This document shows positions 1 to 11,180 of a stretch of 34,883 bases of DNA, one piece after another. The notes below the pieces were generated by a model. It was not told the origin of the DNA. It searched no databases and saw nothing but the letters and a program-made list of their open reading frames with translations. The number at the start of each line of letters is the position of its first letter. Position 1 is the first letter of the stretch. The translations under genes were made by a program, and so were the position numbers. Source of the DNA: Labilithrix sp. (GTDB lineage: Bacteria; Myxococcota_A; Polyangia; Polyangiales; Polyangiaceae); the NCBI GenBank assembly GCA_019637225.1, contig JAHBWC010000087.1:1-34883 (forward strand). Direction: 5' to 3'.

Positions 1-229
1 ACGCGGCTTCAAGTAGGCGCAGCACGCGCGGCGCGTCTACGGCCGGGCTCGCCTCACGTTGCGCCGCGCGCGGCGCGCTGGCTTGGAGGCGCACCGCCGC
101 ACTCCGCGATTGTTGCACGAACCGTTCGTCGGCGGAAATCCGAGGGATGTCGCGAATCGCGTCGGCCCCGAGCGAGACGATACCGACGCTTGCGTCGGAG
201 GCGCGAGATCGCCCAAACTTCGCGCCTCA
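1..229. promoter_or_regulatory. Upstream region of the fadN-fadA operon
   Basis: No gene is supported here; frames covering it look like shadows. The stretch holds three dyads: a perfect 16-bp palindrome at 61-76 (GCGCCGCG and its complement), an ACGAAC-C-GTTCGT dyad at 117-129, and CCGACGC-TT-GCGTCGG at 183-198. The last lies 31 nt before the fadN start and is the best operator candidate. The reading frame of fadN stays open through this region, but the Rossmann fold begins just after the ATG at 230. Confidence 0.4.
183..198. promoter_or_regulatory. Candidate operator, 7-bp inverted repeat
   Basis: CCGACGC and GCGTCGG face each other across a 2-nt spacer, ending 31 nt upstream of the fadN ATG. 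Beta-oxidation operons are commonly controlled by TetR- or GntR-type repressors binding palindromes in this position. The identity of the regulator is unknown and none is encoded next to it in this window. Confidence 0.4.
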
Positions 230-2614
<2,385 letters not shown>

Positions 2615-2647
2615 CGGCCGCGCCCCACCATCGAAGAAGAGGCAGTC

Positions 2648-3811
<1,164 letters not shown>

Positions 3812-3879
3812 TCAGGCGGCGCGCTCGCGCCGGAGGCGTCTGACCTCGCGACGATCGCCTCGGCGTTTCGTCCGGATTG

Positions 3880-3917
3880 CGAAAACGGAGCTCGCGCCAA
3901 GGCGGGCTCCGTTTTCG
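3880..3917. terminator. Bidirectional intrinsic terminator
   Basis: Perfect 12-bp stem: CGAAAACGGAGC (3880-3891) pairs with GCTCCGTTTTCG (3906-3917) across a 14-nt loop. Stem ends are A-rich on one side and T-rich on the other. It sits between the convergent fadA and the lipoprotein gene ending at 3921, so it can serve both. Confidence 0.85.
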
Positions 3918-3920
3918 GTT

Positions 3921-4586
3921 TCAACGCGCCGGCTTGGTCGGCGAGGGGCCCTCTCCGCCATCGTGCGCAGCGGAGTGGCGTGACGTCGTCGGGCCGGCGT
4001 CCCGTGCTCGATCCGAATCCTCTCCCGTGGGCGAGACGCCGAGCTGTCGCACGAGCGTCGACGCCGGTACGTCCCCCGTGGCGCGGAGGACCATCACGTC
4101 GGCGAGTCGCGTGCTCAGCTGGATGGTCCCCGCGTCCGTCGCGACGCCACCATCACGTGCGACGGCCCACGCAGGCCGGATGATCCCTCTCGCATTCACG
4201 CGGCTCCCGACGAGGCTGTCGAGGCCCGCCTCGAACGCTTGCCAGTTGCCGTCGTCGCAATCCGCACACGCGAGGGTCACCAGCGCCGTCTTCAAGTTGC
4301 CAAGCTTGGTGCTCGTGAAGGTCGTCTCCGCGCCGAGGTCGACGACGAAGACAGGGCCGCGCCGGCGTAGGACTCCGCGCGCAGCCCACGCGAGGCGATC
4401 TTGTTCGCCGAACGCGAACTCGGGTCCCTCGCAGGAGGCCGCGGGGGCCGCCGCCAAGCCTGCCGAGGGCGCAGCCGAGGTGGTCGCCGCGGCGCCGGCG
4501 TCCGCTCCGTCTTTCGCGCGCGAGCGGCACGCGCCGAGGGCGAGAGCGGTCGCGACGGCGAGCGAGATCACGCCGAGTGAACGCAC
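3921..4586 (-). CDS. Putative lipoprotein of unknown function
   Basis: A 221-residue exported lipoprotein if translation starts at the GTG at 4586. The N-terminus is a short basic stretch, a hydrophobic core (LGVISLAVATALALGAC) and a good lipobox LGAC, then an Ala/Ser/Thr-rich linker. The globular part (about 50-190) contains a Cys pair (ACADC) and reads as a real protein, including the segment GPVFVVDLGAETTF. The C-terminus is Asp/Ser/Pro-rich and disordered-looking. The frame is open upstream to 4712, but that would bury the signal peptide. No family is recognised. It is divergent from the repeat lipoprotein at 4730 and convergent with fadA. Confidence 0.7.
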   Translation of the reverse strand: MRSLGVISLAVATALALGACRSRAKDGADAGAAATTSAAPSAGLAAAPAASCEGPEFAFGEQDRLAWAARGVLRRRGPVFVVDLGAETTFTSTKLGNLKTALVTLACADCDDGNWQAFEAGLDSLVGSRVNARGIIRPAWAVARDGGVATDAGTIQLSTRLADVMVLRATGDVPASTLVRQLGVSPTGEDSDRARDAGPTTSRHSAAHDGGEGPSPTKPAR

Positions 4587-4625
4587 GGCCCCGCCCCGAG
4601 AACGGCGGCGGAGAGAAGTGTGTAA

Positions 4626-4647
4626 GCACGATGCGTGCCGATCGTGC
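4626..4647. promoter_or_regulatory. Inverted repeat between divergent lipoprotein genes
   Basis: GCACGAT (4626-4632) and ATCGTGC (4641-4647) are separated by 8 nt, a spacing typical of a dimeric repressor or activator site. A second small dyad AAAGAG-TGT-CTCTTT lies at 4666-4680. Both fall between the divergent starts at 4586 and 4730. Confidence 0.4.
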
Positions 4648-4694
4648 GCAGCATTGAAGCTCCCGAAAGAGTGTCTCTTTTCAGTGCGGCATGA

Positions 4695-4721
4695 TTGCAC
4701 AGAGGCAACCAATCATATCTA
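4695..4721 (+). promoter_or_regulatory. Weak candidate sigma-70-like promoter
   Basis: TTGCAC at 4695-4700 and TATCTA at 4716-4721 are separated by 15 nt in a locally AT-richer stretch. If used, transcription would begin almost at the ATG at 4730, which argues against translation from the in-frame ATG at 4691. The short spacer makes this tentative. Confidence 0.25.
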
Positions 4722-4729
4722 TTGGGACG

Positions 4730-6859
4730 ATGGCCGTCTCTAGAAACGTCAGTCTCGCTCTCTCTCCGCTCTTCGCGGCATCTCTATTGTGGATCGTCAA
4801 CTGTGGAACGGACACGCCAGGCGACAGCTCAGGCGGAGACGCAAACGCGGGGGATGCGGCCGCGGGCGATTCGAACGCTGCTAGCGACGGCTCGTCACCG
4901 ATCGACGCCGGCAATGACGCCAACGTCCCGCCGTCGACGTTCAAGGTCGGCGGGACCGTGAGCGGGCTCTCCGGAACCGGGCTCGTCTTGACGAACGGGG
5001 GCAGCGACATCGTCGTCGCGAAGGACGCCACGACGTTCTCGCTTCCGAGCTCGCTGGCGACGGGCACCGCTTACAACGTGACGGTCAAGTCTCAGCCGAC
5101 TGGACCCAGCCAGACGTGCACGGTCGCAAACGGAAGCGGCACCGTCGGGAACGCCAACGTCACCAACATCGCCGTCACGTGCGCCACGTCGACCTTCGAC
5201 CTCTGCGCCACCGTCAGCGGGCTCGCAGCAGGAACGGGCGACGCGGGCATCAGCGACAATGGAACCGGACTGCTCGTGCTGAGCAACAACGCTCACGACG
5301 CCGGCCCCGGCGCGTCGGTCAGCGTCGGCGCCAACGGCGAGGTCTGCTTCCCGACGAAGCTGGCGAGCGGTGCGTCCTTCGACGTGACCGTCGAGCAGCC
5401 GACGAATCCTTCGCACTCGTGCACGGTCACGGGCGGTACGGGCACCATCGTCGCGGGCAACGTCAATACGGTCGCCGTCAACTGCAACGTGAGCACCTTC
5501 ACGCTCGGCGGAACGGTGACCGGTCTCGCGGGCACGACGGGCGTCCTCTCGTTGCGCGACTCCCAGGGCAACACGCTGCAGTCCGCCAACCTGAGCACGC
5601 TCGGCGGCTACTCGTTCGCGAGCCCCCTTCCTAGCGGGCAGCGCTACGACGTCGTCGTGTCGACACAGCCGATCGGCCCGAGCCAGACCTGCACGGTCTC
5701 CAACGGCGTCGGACAGATCGCGGCCGCGAACGTCGCGGACGTGAACGTCGACTGCACCACCAACTCCTTCACGATCGGCGGGACGCTGAAGCTGCCGAGC
5801 GGAACGGTCACGCTCCAGAACAACGCCAGCGACGATCTCCCTGCCGGTCCCGGCGCGGTGCCCTTCACCTTCGGGACTTCCCAGCTCAGCGGCACCACGT
5901 ACGACGTCACCGTGCCGAGCCCCCCGGCAGGCACGACGTGCTCCGTGACGAACGGCGGCGGTACGGTCGGTGCGGCGAACGTCACGGACGTAATTGTAGA
6001 CTGCACGCAGACGACGATCTTCGACTACACGGGCGACGGCCAGACGTTCGCCGTGCCGGCCGGCGTCGAGAGCGTCTTCATCCAGGCGTGGGGAGGACAG
6101 GGCGGTACCGGCCAGGTCAGCGGCAGCGGTTCACAGCCCGGCGGCGGCGGAAACGGCGGCTACGCAGAGGGCAGCCTCGCGGTGGGCGCGGGCACCGTCC
6201 TCAACGTGTTCGTCGGAGGACGAGGCGGGCTCGGCGACGGCGGCTTCAACGGTGGCGCACCCGGAGGCGGTGGGGGTACCGGAGCAGGCCGCGGCGGCGG
6301 TGGCGGCGGCGCTTCGGACGTTCGCGTCGGAGGAACGGCCGCCGCGGATCGCGTGATCGTCGGCGGCGGCGGTGGCGGCGGTGGTGGCGGCGGCTGCGAG
6401 AGCAGCAACGCCATCGCCGGTGGTGCCGGCGGCGTCGGCGGCGGCGGCAACGGCGCTGACGGCACGAACGCGCCGACCAGCGGCGGCGTGGCGGGCGCGG
6501 GCTTCGGCGGCGTCGGGAGCACGGGAGGTGCGCGCGGCATCGGCTGCGGCGGCTTCCTCGGCGCGGCAGGAGAGAGCACCTCGAGCGAGGTGGGAGGAGC
6601 CGGCGGCGCGGGGCAGGCGTGCTGCTGCTTCAGCCTCGGTTCCATTCCGAGCGGCGGCGGCGGCGGCGGCGGCTACGTCGGCGGCGGCGGTGGCGGCGGC
6701 GGGTCGGCGGGTACCACCGGTTGCAGTGGCAACGACAAGGGGGCCGGCGGCGGCGGCGCGGGCGGCACCAACTACGCTGGCGGAGTGACGAACAGCACGA
6801 CGCACACCGACGTCTGGTCGGGCGACGGCAGGGTGAGCCTCCGCTACTCGCTGCCCTGA
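4730..6859 (+). CDS. Repeat-containing lipoprotein with glycine-rich C-terminal domain
   Basis: A 709-residue predicted surface lipoprotein of unknown function. A signal peptide ends at Cys25 (IVNC; Asn at -1 is unusual). After an Asp/Ala/Gly linker come four related beta-sandwich-like repeats of about 85-100 residues (about 67-430). Each opens with TF-x-GGTV-like sequence and ends with a TCTV/SCTV segment and a VTC/VNC/VDC segment, giving one conserved Cys pair per repeat. From about 435 a segment typical of glycine-rich surface proteins begins (FDYTGDGQTFAVPAGV, then IQAWGG), followed by about 240 residues dominated by Gly runs and a CCC-containing patch. The ATG at 4730 is chosen so the signal peptide is N-terminal; an in-frame ATG at 4691 is possible. 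A terminator follows at 6889. The role may be adhesion or a surface matrix (inference). Confidence 0.8.
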   Translation: MAVSRNVSLALSPLFAASLLWIVNCGTDTPGDSSGGDANAGDAAAGDSNAASDGSSPIDAGNDANVPPSTFKVGGTVSGLSGTGLVLTNGGSDIVVAKDATTFSLPSSLATGTAYNVTVKSQPTGPSQTCTVANGSGTVGNANVTNIAVTCATSTFDLCATVSGLAAGTGDAGISDNGTGLLVLSNNAHDAGPGASVSVGANGEVCFPTKLASGASFDVTVEQPTNPSHSCTVTGGTGTIVAGNVNTVAVNCNVSTFTLGGTVTGLAGTTGVLSLRDSQGNTLQSANLSTLGGYSFASPLPSGQRYDVVVSTQPIGPSQTCTVSNGVGQIAAANVADVNVDCTTNSFTIGGTLKLPSGTVTLQNNASDDLPAGPGAVPFTFGTSQLSGTTYDVTVPSPPAGTTCSVTNGGGTVGAANVTDVIVDCTQTTIFDYTGDGQTFAVPAGVESVFIQAWGGQGGTGQVSGSGSQPGGGGNGGYAEGSLAVGAGTVLNVFVGGRGGLGDGGFNGGAPGGGGGTGAGRGGGGGGASDVRVGGTAAADRVIVGGGGGGGGGGGCESSNAIAGGAGGVGGGGNGADGTNAPTSGGVAGAGFGGVGSTGGARGIGCGGFLGAAGESTSSEVGGAGGAGQACCCFSLGSIPSGGGGGGGYVGGGGGGGGSAGTTGCSGNDKGAGGGGAGGTNYAGGVTNSTTHTDVWSGDGRVSLRYSLP

Positions 6860-6888
6860 AACGCGCGGAGAGAGACGCAACGTAGGCG

Positions 6889-6916
6889 GCGGGGAGCGTT
6901 CACGGACGCTCCCCGC
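6889..6916 (+). terminator. Intrinsic terminator
   Basis: Perfect 11-bp stem: GCGGGGAGCGT (6889-6899) pairs with ACGCTCCCCGC (6906-6916), with a 6-nt loop. It lies 30 nt after the repeat lipoprotein stop and is followed by a short T-containing tract (TGTCGTTT). Confidence 0.8.
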
Positions 6917-6951
6917 TGTCGTTTCGGCTGGACGTTCGTAGCTCTGGCGTC

Positions 6952-6996
6952 GACCCGATCGACAGGTTCGAGGTCAACGAGGCCTTCGCGAGCGAG
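6952..6996 (+). pseudogene. Thiolase active-region remnant
   Basis: These 45 nt encode DPIDRFEVNEAFASE, matching the thiolase signature IDMFEINEAFASQ. At DNA level 40 of 45 positions are identical to fadA 3554-3598 in this window. No other thiolase sequence is recognisable on either side, so if homologous it is a small fragment left by duplication or deletion. Chance similarity cannot be excluded on so short a match. Confidence 0.4.
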
Positions 6997-6999
6997 GAA

Positions 7000-7317
7000 T
7001 CAGCCGGCGCTCTCGCGCCGGAGCACCGCGGCGCACGCGCGCGCCCTCTTCTGGATCGCCCTCGCGAGGTCCGGCAAGACGGCGTGCGCGAGCCCGTCTC
7101 GTCGAGCGCGCTCGAGGACCGACGACGTCTGGTCCGGAAGCGCGTCGCACATGCGGACGATCGCCTCGGCGATCTCGTCGGGATCGCGGCCGAGCTCGCC
7201 GGCGAGCTTCGTCCACCGATAGGTAAGCGTTCGATGACTCGTAGAAAGAGTAGGCGTTCGTTGACTTGGGGCGGCGTCGCTATGGGATGGACGGTCTCCC
7301 GCCTGCGTTCCGCCCAC
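7000..7317 (-). CDS. Small hypothetical protein
   Basis: A 105-residue frame starting at GTG 7317, 6 nt after the helicase stop, which would allow translational coupling. Residues 31-102 look like a compact helical protein with alternating charged and hydrophobic positions (for example RDPDEIAEAIVRM and LPDLARAIQKRARACAAVL). The first 30 residues are low-information and overlap a direct repeat at 7224-7266. No family is recognised. It may be a real small gene, or a decayed fragment in a scar region that also holds the thiolase remnant. Confidence 0.4.
   Translation of the reverse strand: MGGTQAGDRPSHSDAAPSQRTPTLSTSHRTLTYRWTKLAGELGRDPDEIAEAIVRMCDALPDQTSSVLERARRDGLAHAVLPDLARAIQKRARACAAVLRRESAG
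7224..7266. repeat. Imperfect 16-bp direct repeat
   Basis: TAAGCGTTCGATGACT (7224-7239) and TAGGCGTTCGTTGACT (7251-7266) differ at 2 of 16 positions and start 27 bp apart. The repeat lies within the N-terminal part of the doubtful frame at 7000-7317. It could be a regulatory site, an element end, or chance coding repetition. Confidence 0.45.
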
Positions 7318-7323
7318 TGTCGC

Positions 7324-10182
7324 TCAGCGCGGGGGGCCGCGACGCTTCGGCGGGCCGTGTCCGCCGCCGCTGGGGCGGCCCTTCTTGTCATCGCGGCGCC
7401 ACGGCGGAGCGCCGGGCTTCTTCGACGACGCGGCTCCACCGGCCGGGCGCCGTGCCCAGGGCGGGCCTTTCGGCGGCGGGCCCTTCGGCGATCGCGGCGC
7501 CGGCTTGCGGCCGTCCGGGCCGTCGTTTCGCGGGCGATCATTTCCGGGGCGGTCATCGCGTCGACGATCGTCGCGGGGGCGGTCATCGCGCGGGCGATCG
7601 TCGCGGGGGCGGTCATCGCGCGGGCGATCGTCGCGGGGGCGGTCATCGCGCGGGCGATCGTTTCGCGGACGATCGGCATCGGAGCCGTGCTTGGCGTCGC
7701 GACCTCGCGCGTGCCCGTACGCCTTCTTCGCGGACGTTTGTACGTTCTGCCAGGGCTTGCCGGGCTTCGGCTTCGGGCCGGCCGCCTTTGCGGGGCGCTC
7801 TGCGTTGGGCGTCGCGCCCTTCGACGCGCGATGCTCGGGCGCTCCGCGCGCGGCCGATTCGCGTTCGCCCGCCGTCGAGGGCGCGCCTTCCTTCGCCGTG
7901 ACCGCGCGGGTGGACTTGCGCTCTGCAGGAACGGAAGGGCGGTCCGCGACGACGGCGCGGGTGGACTTGCGCTCTGCGGGAACGGAAGGGCGGTCGGCGG
8001 CGACGGCGCGCGCGGACTTGCGCTCCGCGGGAACGGAAGGGCGGTCGGCGACGACGGCGCGGGTGGACTTGCGCTCCGCGGGAACGGAAGGGCGGTCGGC
8101 CGCGGCGATGGCGCGGGTGGACTTGCGCTCTGCGGGAACGGAAGGGCGGTCGGCGACGACGGCGCGGGTGGACTTGCGTTCTGCGGGAACGGAAGGGCGG
8201 TCCGCGACGGCGCGGGTGGACTTGCGCTCTGCGGGAACGGAAGGGCGATCGCTCGGGAGCGTCCGTGTCGAGGCGCGCTCCTTCGGCGCGTGGCGCGGCC
8301 CGACGTCCTTGCCGCGAGGACCCTCGGCGCGCGAGGGCTCGTCGCTCCAGCGACGGACATGGACGCGCGGATCGCGAGGATCGGGCTTGGCCGTGGCGCG
8401 CTCGAACGCCTCGGCGACGTGGTTCGTGACCTCGATGACCGACGACGTCCGGCCGACGCGGATCGCGCCGATGTCGCGCCCCGTGATCTGCCCCCGGCGA
8501 CACATCATCGCGACGAGGCGGCGCGGATCGGCGCCGTGCGACTCGCCCCACGACACCCGGAACGGCACCCAATCGCCCGAGCCGCGCGCCTCGCCGCCGC
8601 CACGCTCGAATCCGCCGCCACGCTCGAATCCGCCGCCGCCGCCCCCGAATCCGCCGCCGTCGCGCCCTTCGGCGCCGCGTCGATCGCGACCGCGTCCCTC
8701 GTCGTAACGCCCGTACTCCTGGCGTCGCGCCGCGCCCGCGCCGCGAGGCGCCTGGGACGGCGGGTTGATGACCGTGAGGTCGCGCGGCTCGGCCTGCGAT
8801 CGGCGGAGCGCGAGCGCCACGAGCCGCCCGACGGCGCGCGCCGGCTCGGAGGAGCCGAGGATCTGCTCTGCGAGCGTGAGGCTCCGCGGATCGATCGCCT
8901 CGCCCTCGACGAAATCGGCCGTCAGCGACCCGAGGAGACTCTGGTCGCGCGCGTCGCGGATCGCCTCGGCGGTCGGCAGCGGCGCGAATTTCCAGCGGAC
9001 GCGCGCGCGCCCGAGCAGCCCGATCGTGCGCGCGAGCTCGCGCTCGGCGACGAGGACGGAGCTGATGCCCTTCTTGCCCGCGCGGCCCGTCCGGCCGCTC
9101 CGGTGCGTGTAGGCGTCGGCGTCGGTCGGCGGCTCGGCGTGCAGCACGCGCGCGACGTCTTGCACGTCGATCCCGCGCGCCGCGACGTCGGTGGCGACGA
9201 GCGCGTCGACGTTGCCGCGCTTGAACGCCGCGAGCGCGCGGTTGCGCTCGGCCTGCTCCATCTCGCCGGAGAGCATCGAGATGACGAAGCCGGCGTCCGA
9301 GAGCGCCGCCGCGATGTCGGCGACGTCGGCGCGCGTGCGCGCGAAGATCAGCGACTGCGCGCCGGGCGTCTCGAGTAGGAGGTTGATGATCGCCGCGAGC
9401 CGCTCGCGCGGATGCACCAGGTGAATCAGGTGCTCGATGTCGAGGTTCGCGCTCCCGAGGGGCGTGCCCTCGACGGGGACCCAGTCGCTCTGCACGCGAT
9501 CGGCGAGCGCCTTCACCTCTCGCGGGAACGTCGCGGACACGAGGTGCGTGCGGTGCTCGGGCGGCGCGTAACCCAGGATCGCGAGGAGGTCTTCGCGGAA
9601 CCCGAGGTCGAGCATGCGATCGGCCTCGTCGAGCACCACCGTGCCCGTGAGCGAGCCGTCGATCGCGCCGCGCTTCAGGTGATCGAGCAGGCGCCCCGGC
9701 GTCCCGACGATGATCGCCGGCTTCGCGCGGAAGGCGCGGAGCTCGTCGCGGTAGCCGCCACCGCCGGTGACGGACGCGATGCGCGCGCCGAGCGGCGCGT
9801 AGAGCCATGCGAGCTCTTCTTCGACTTGCTTGGCGAGCTCACGCGTCGGCGTCACGACGATCGCGCGCGGTCGCGCTCGCTGGTCGCGGCCCTTCACGTT
9901 CCCCGACGGCTCCTCGCCGGCGGCCTCGTCCTCGGCGGGCTCCTCGGCGCGCACGTCGTCGCGCAGCGCGAGCCCGATCGCGACGGTCTTGCCCGAGCCG
10001 GTCTGCGAGCTGATGCGCAGATCCTTGCCCGAGAGCTCTGGCGCGAGGACGGCCTCTTGGACCGGCGTAAGCCGTTCGAAACCCTTCTTCTCGAGCGCCC
10101 CCGCGAGCTCGGGACCGATGGTCTCTTCCAGTGCGTCTCTCAGTGACTGCGGCGGCGTTTCTGTCGTGGTGGTCAGGGGCAC
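7324..10182 (-). CDS. DEAD-box RNA helicase with DbpA-type RNA-binding domain and long repetitive tail
   Basis: A 952-residue ATP-dependent RNA helicase, likely acting in ribosome assembly or mRNA remodelling. Visible motifs are the Q-motif Gln42, motif I SQTGSGKT (59-66), PTREL (112-116), TPGR (161-164), DEAD (185-188), SAT (216-218), ARGID, and HRSGRTGRAG. An acidic, charged insertion (about 77-105) separates motifs I and Ia. A Gly/Arg-rich linker leads to a DbpA-like RNA-binding fold (about 545-620, starting WVPFRVSWG). The C-terminal third is low complexity: seven copies of RPSVPAERKS, then Arg-Asp-Asp-Arg-Pro repeats, then a Pro/Gly/Lys tail. It starts at GTG 10182, inside the end of the upstream lipoprotein gene, with GGAAG just upstream. 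DeaD/CsdA or DbpA are the nearest named relatives, but the tail is atypical. Confidence 0.93.
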   Translation of the reverse strand: MPLTTTTETPPQSLRDALEETIGPELAGALEKKGFERLTPVQEAVLAPELSGKDLRISSQTGSGKTVAIGLALRDDVRAEEPAEDEAAGEEPSGNVKGRDQRARPRAIVVTPTRELAKQVEEELAWLYAPLGARIASVTGGGGYRDELRAFRAKPAIIVGTPGRLLDHLKRGAIDGSLTGTVVLDEADRMLDLGFREDLLAILGYAPPEHRTHLVSATFPREVKALADRVQSDWVPVEGTPLGSANLDIEHLIHLVHPRERLAAIINLLLETPGAQSLIFARTRADVADIAAALSDAGFVISMLSGEMEQAERNRALAAFKRGNVDALVATDVAARGIDVQDVARVLHAEPPTDADAYTHRSGRTGRAGKKGISSVLVAERELARTIGLLGRARVRWKFAPLPTAEAIRDARDQSLLGSLTADFVEGEAIDPRSLTLAEQILGSSEPARAVGRLVALALRRSQAEPRDLTVINPPSQAPRGAGAARRQEYGRYDEGRGRDRRGAEGRDGGGFGGGGGGFERGGGFERGGGEARGSGDWVPFRVSWGESHGADPRRLVAMMCRRGQITGRDIGAIRVGRTSSVIEVTNHVAEAFERATAKPDPRDPRVHVRRWSDEPSRAEGPRGKDVGPRHAPKERASTRTLPSDRPSVPAERKSTRAVADRPSVPAERKSTRAVVADRPSVPAERKSTRAIAAADRPSVPAERKSTRAVVADRPSVPAERKSARAVAADRPSVPAERKSTRAVVADRPSVPAERKSTRAVTAKEGAPSTAGERESAARGAPEHRASKGATPNAERPAKAAGPKPKPGKPWQNVQTSAKKAYGHARGRDAKHGSDADRPRNDRPRDDRPRDDRPRDDRPRDDRPRDDRPRDDRRRDDRPGNDRPRNDGPDGRKPAPRSPKGPPPKGPPWARRPAGGAASSKKPGAPPWRRDDKKGRPSGGGHGPPKRRGPPR
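7531..7670. repeat. 30-bp tandem repeat in the helicase gene
   Basis: Units at 7591-7620 and 7621-7650 are identical. Those at 7531-7560 and 7561-7590 are diverged copies, and a partial copy follows at 7651. On the coding (minus) strand each unit encodes two Arg-Asp-Asp-Arg-Pro pentapeptides. Such a tract is expected to vary in copy number by slippage without breaking the frame. Confidence 0.8.
7899..8250. repeat. Seven 48-54-bp tandem repeats in the helicase gene
   Basis: On the coding (minus) strand the block encodes seven copies of RPSVPAERKS[T/A]RA separated by short variable spacers (VAD, VVAD, IAAAD, VAAD), giving unit lengths of 16-18 residues. Unit length varies by whole codons only, so selection keeps the frame open. 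Each unit is basic with one Pro-Ser-Val-Pro turn, consistent with a flexible RNA-binding arm. Confidence 0.85.
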
Positions 10183-11003
10183 TCGCTTCCGAGGGGCGGA
10201 TCGGGGTTACAGTACACGAAACCCCCGCCTGTCGTCTGCGTCAGGAGAACGATAGTGTCCGCGCGCACGCTCGCGTCGATCGTCGGCAGGACGCGCACGA
10301 CGGCGTCCGCTTGGGCTTGGTTCGCCGCGAACACGTGGAGGATCTGCTTCACCCACCGGTCTTCGGGCTTCACGCGCTCGCTGCTGCGGTTGACGCCTTC
10401 GAGCTTCTTCTGGATGAGCGCCTTCACGTCCGCGTCCGGGAACGGCAGGTTCTGGGGGCGGTACGCTCGCGCCACGCTGACGCCGACCTTCTGGCCGCCG
10501 ATCTCGACGAGGATGTCCGTGATCGTTGGCGGGCCTGGCGTGTCGTCGCCATACGCGATCTCGGTCTCGGCCTTCAAGAGCTTCGCGCCTTCGCAGGCGC
10601 GGAGGACCTCGAAGCTCATCACCTCGGACTCCGTCGAGCTGCCGCCGGCGTTCGGCGTGTCGAAGAGCCGCTGACCGCCGGGCGAGAGGTTCGCCCGCTC
10701 GTACGTCTCGCCTGCGACGAACGAGAGCGTGTTCTGCTCGAGCGTCGGGCTCGCGGAGCCGATCTGAGTCTTCACGACGCCGCAGGATCCCGAGAGCGTG
10801 CCGAGGATGTCGCCCGGCGCCGTCGCGTCGGGCTCTCCGTCGGGCGGTGCCTTGCCAGGGTCGGGCGCGTCACGTGCGTCGTCCGGTGCGTCGTTCCGGG
10901 CGACGGCTTCGGCGTCCGCGGATCCCGAAGCGGGCTCCGTGGAGACCGAGCACGCGGCGACGAGAGCGAAGATCGCGCCGAGCGCGAGACGACGAACGAG
11001 CAC
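10173..11003 (-). CDS. Putative lipoprotein overlapping the helicase start
   Basis: A 276-residue exported lipoprotein of unknown function. The GTG at 11003 is chosen because GAGGAGG lies 4 nt upstream and the signal peptide follows at once (RRLALGAIFALVAAC, lipobox VAAC). An Asp/Ala/Pro-rich linker precedes a domain with the Cys in GSCGVV, a central part (about 90-270) and two C-terminal Cys residues (YCNP, SECP). The segment GQKVGVSVARAYRPQNLPFP is well structured but matches no family I know. Its last 10 nt overlap the helicase start (GTG at 10182, TGA at 10175-10173), so the pair is probably cotranscribed and translationally coupled, although the functions look unrelated. Confidence 0.75.
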   Translation of the reverse strand: MLVRRLALGAIFALVAACSVSTEPASGSADAEAVARNDAPDDARDAPDPGKAPPDGEPDATAPGDILGTLSGSCGVVKTQIGSASPTLEQNTLSFVAGETYERANLSPGGQRLFDTPNAGGSSTESEVMSFEVLRACEGAKLLKAETEIAYGDDTPGPPTITDILVEIGGQKVGVSVARAYRPQNLPFPDADVKALIQKKLEGVNRSSERVKPEDRWVKQILHVFAANQAQADAVVRVLPTIDASVRADTIVLLTQTTGGGFVYCNPDPPLGSECP

Positions 11004-11162
11004 CGAGCCTCCTCGAGGACGAACGACACCCGCGCCGCCTCTGGGACGACCTTGGAGCACAATGTGTGCCTTGTGCAAGTGCTCGAAAACATGGAAGCAG
11101 GCCCGGCCTTAAACCGGTCTGCGCGTGGACGTGCGATCCCCCAGCCCTCCACCCGACTCGAG

Positions 11163-11168
11163 TAGTCT
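11163..11168 (+). promoter_or_regulatory. Candidate -10 box TAGTCT
   Basis: This TAnnCT hexamer ends 12 nt before the flavin monooxygenase ATG. It belongs to the recurring motif described in the findings; no good -35 element is seen. Confidence 0.3.
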
Positions 11169-11180
11169 CCGGCGCGTCGG

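Noticed and set aside
4691..4730. Start of the repeat lipoprotein at the ATG 4691
   Set aside because: It would put 13 polar residues before the signal peptide and overlap the weak candidate promoter; 4730 fits better.
7899..8250. CRISPR array suggested by repeated 51-bp units
   Set aside because: Units vary by whole codons, have no unique spacers, and encode a repeated peptide of the helicase tail.
7084..9378. Plus-strand frames of up to 764 codons opposite the DEAD-box helicase
   Set aside because: Repeat-laden shadows; the minus strand carries the complete helicase motif set.
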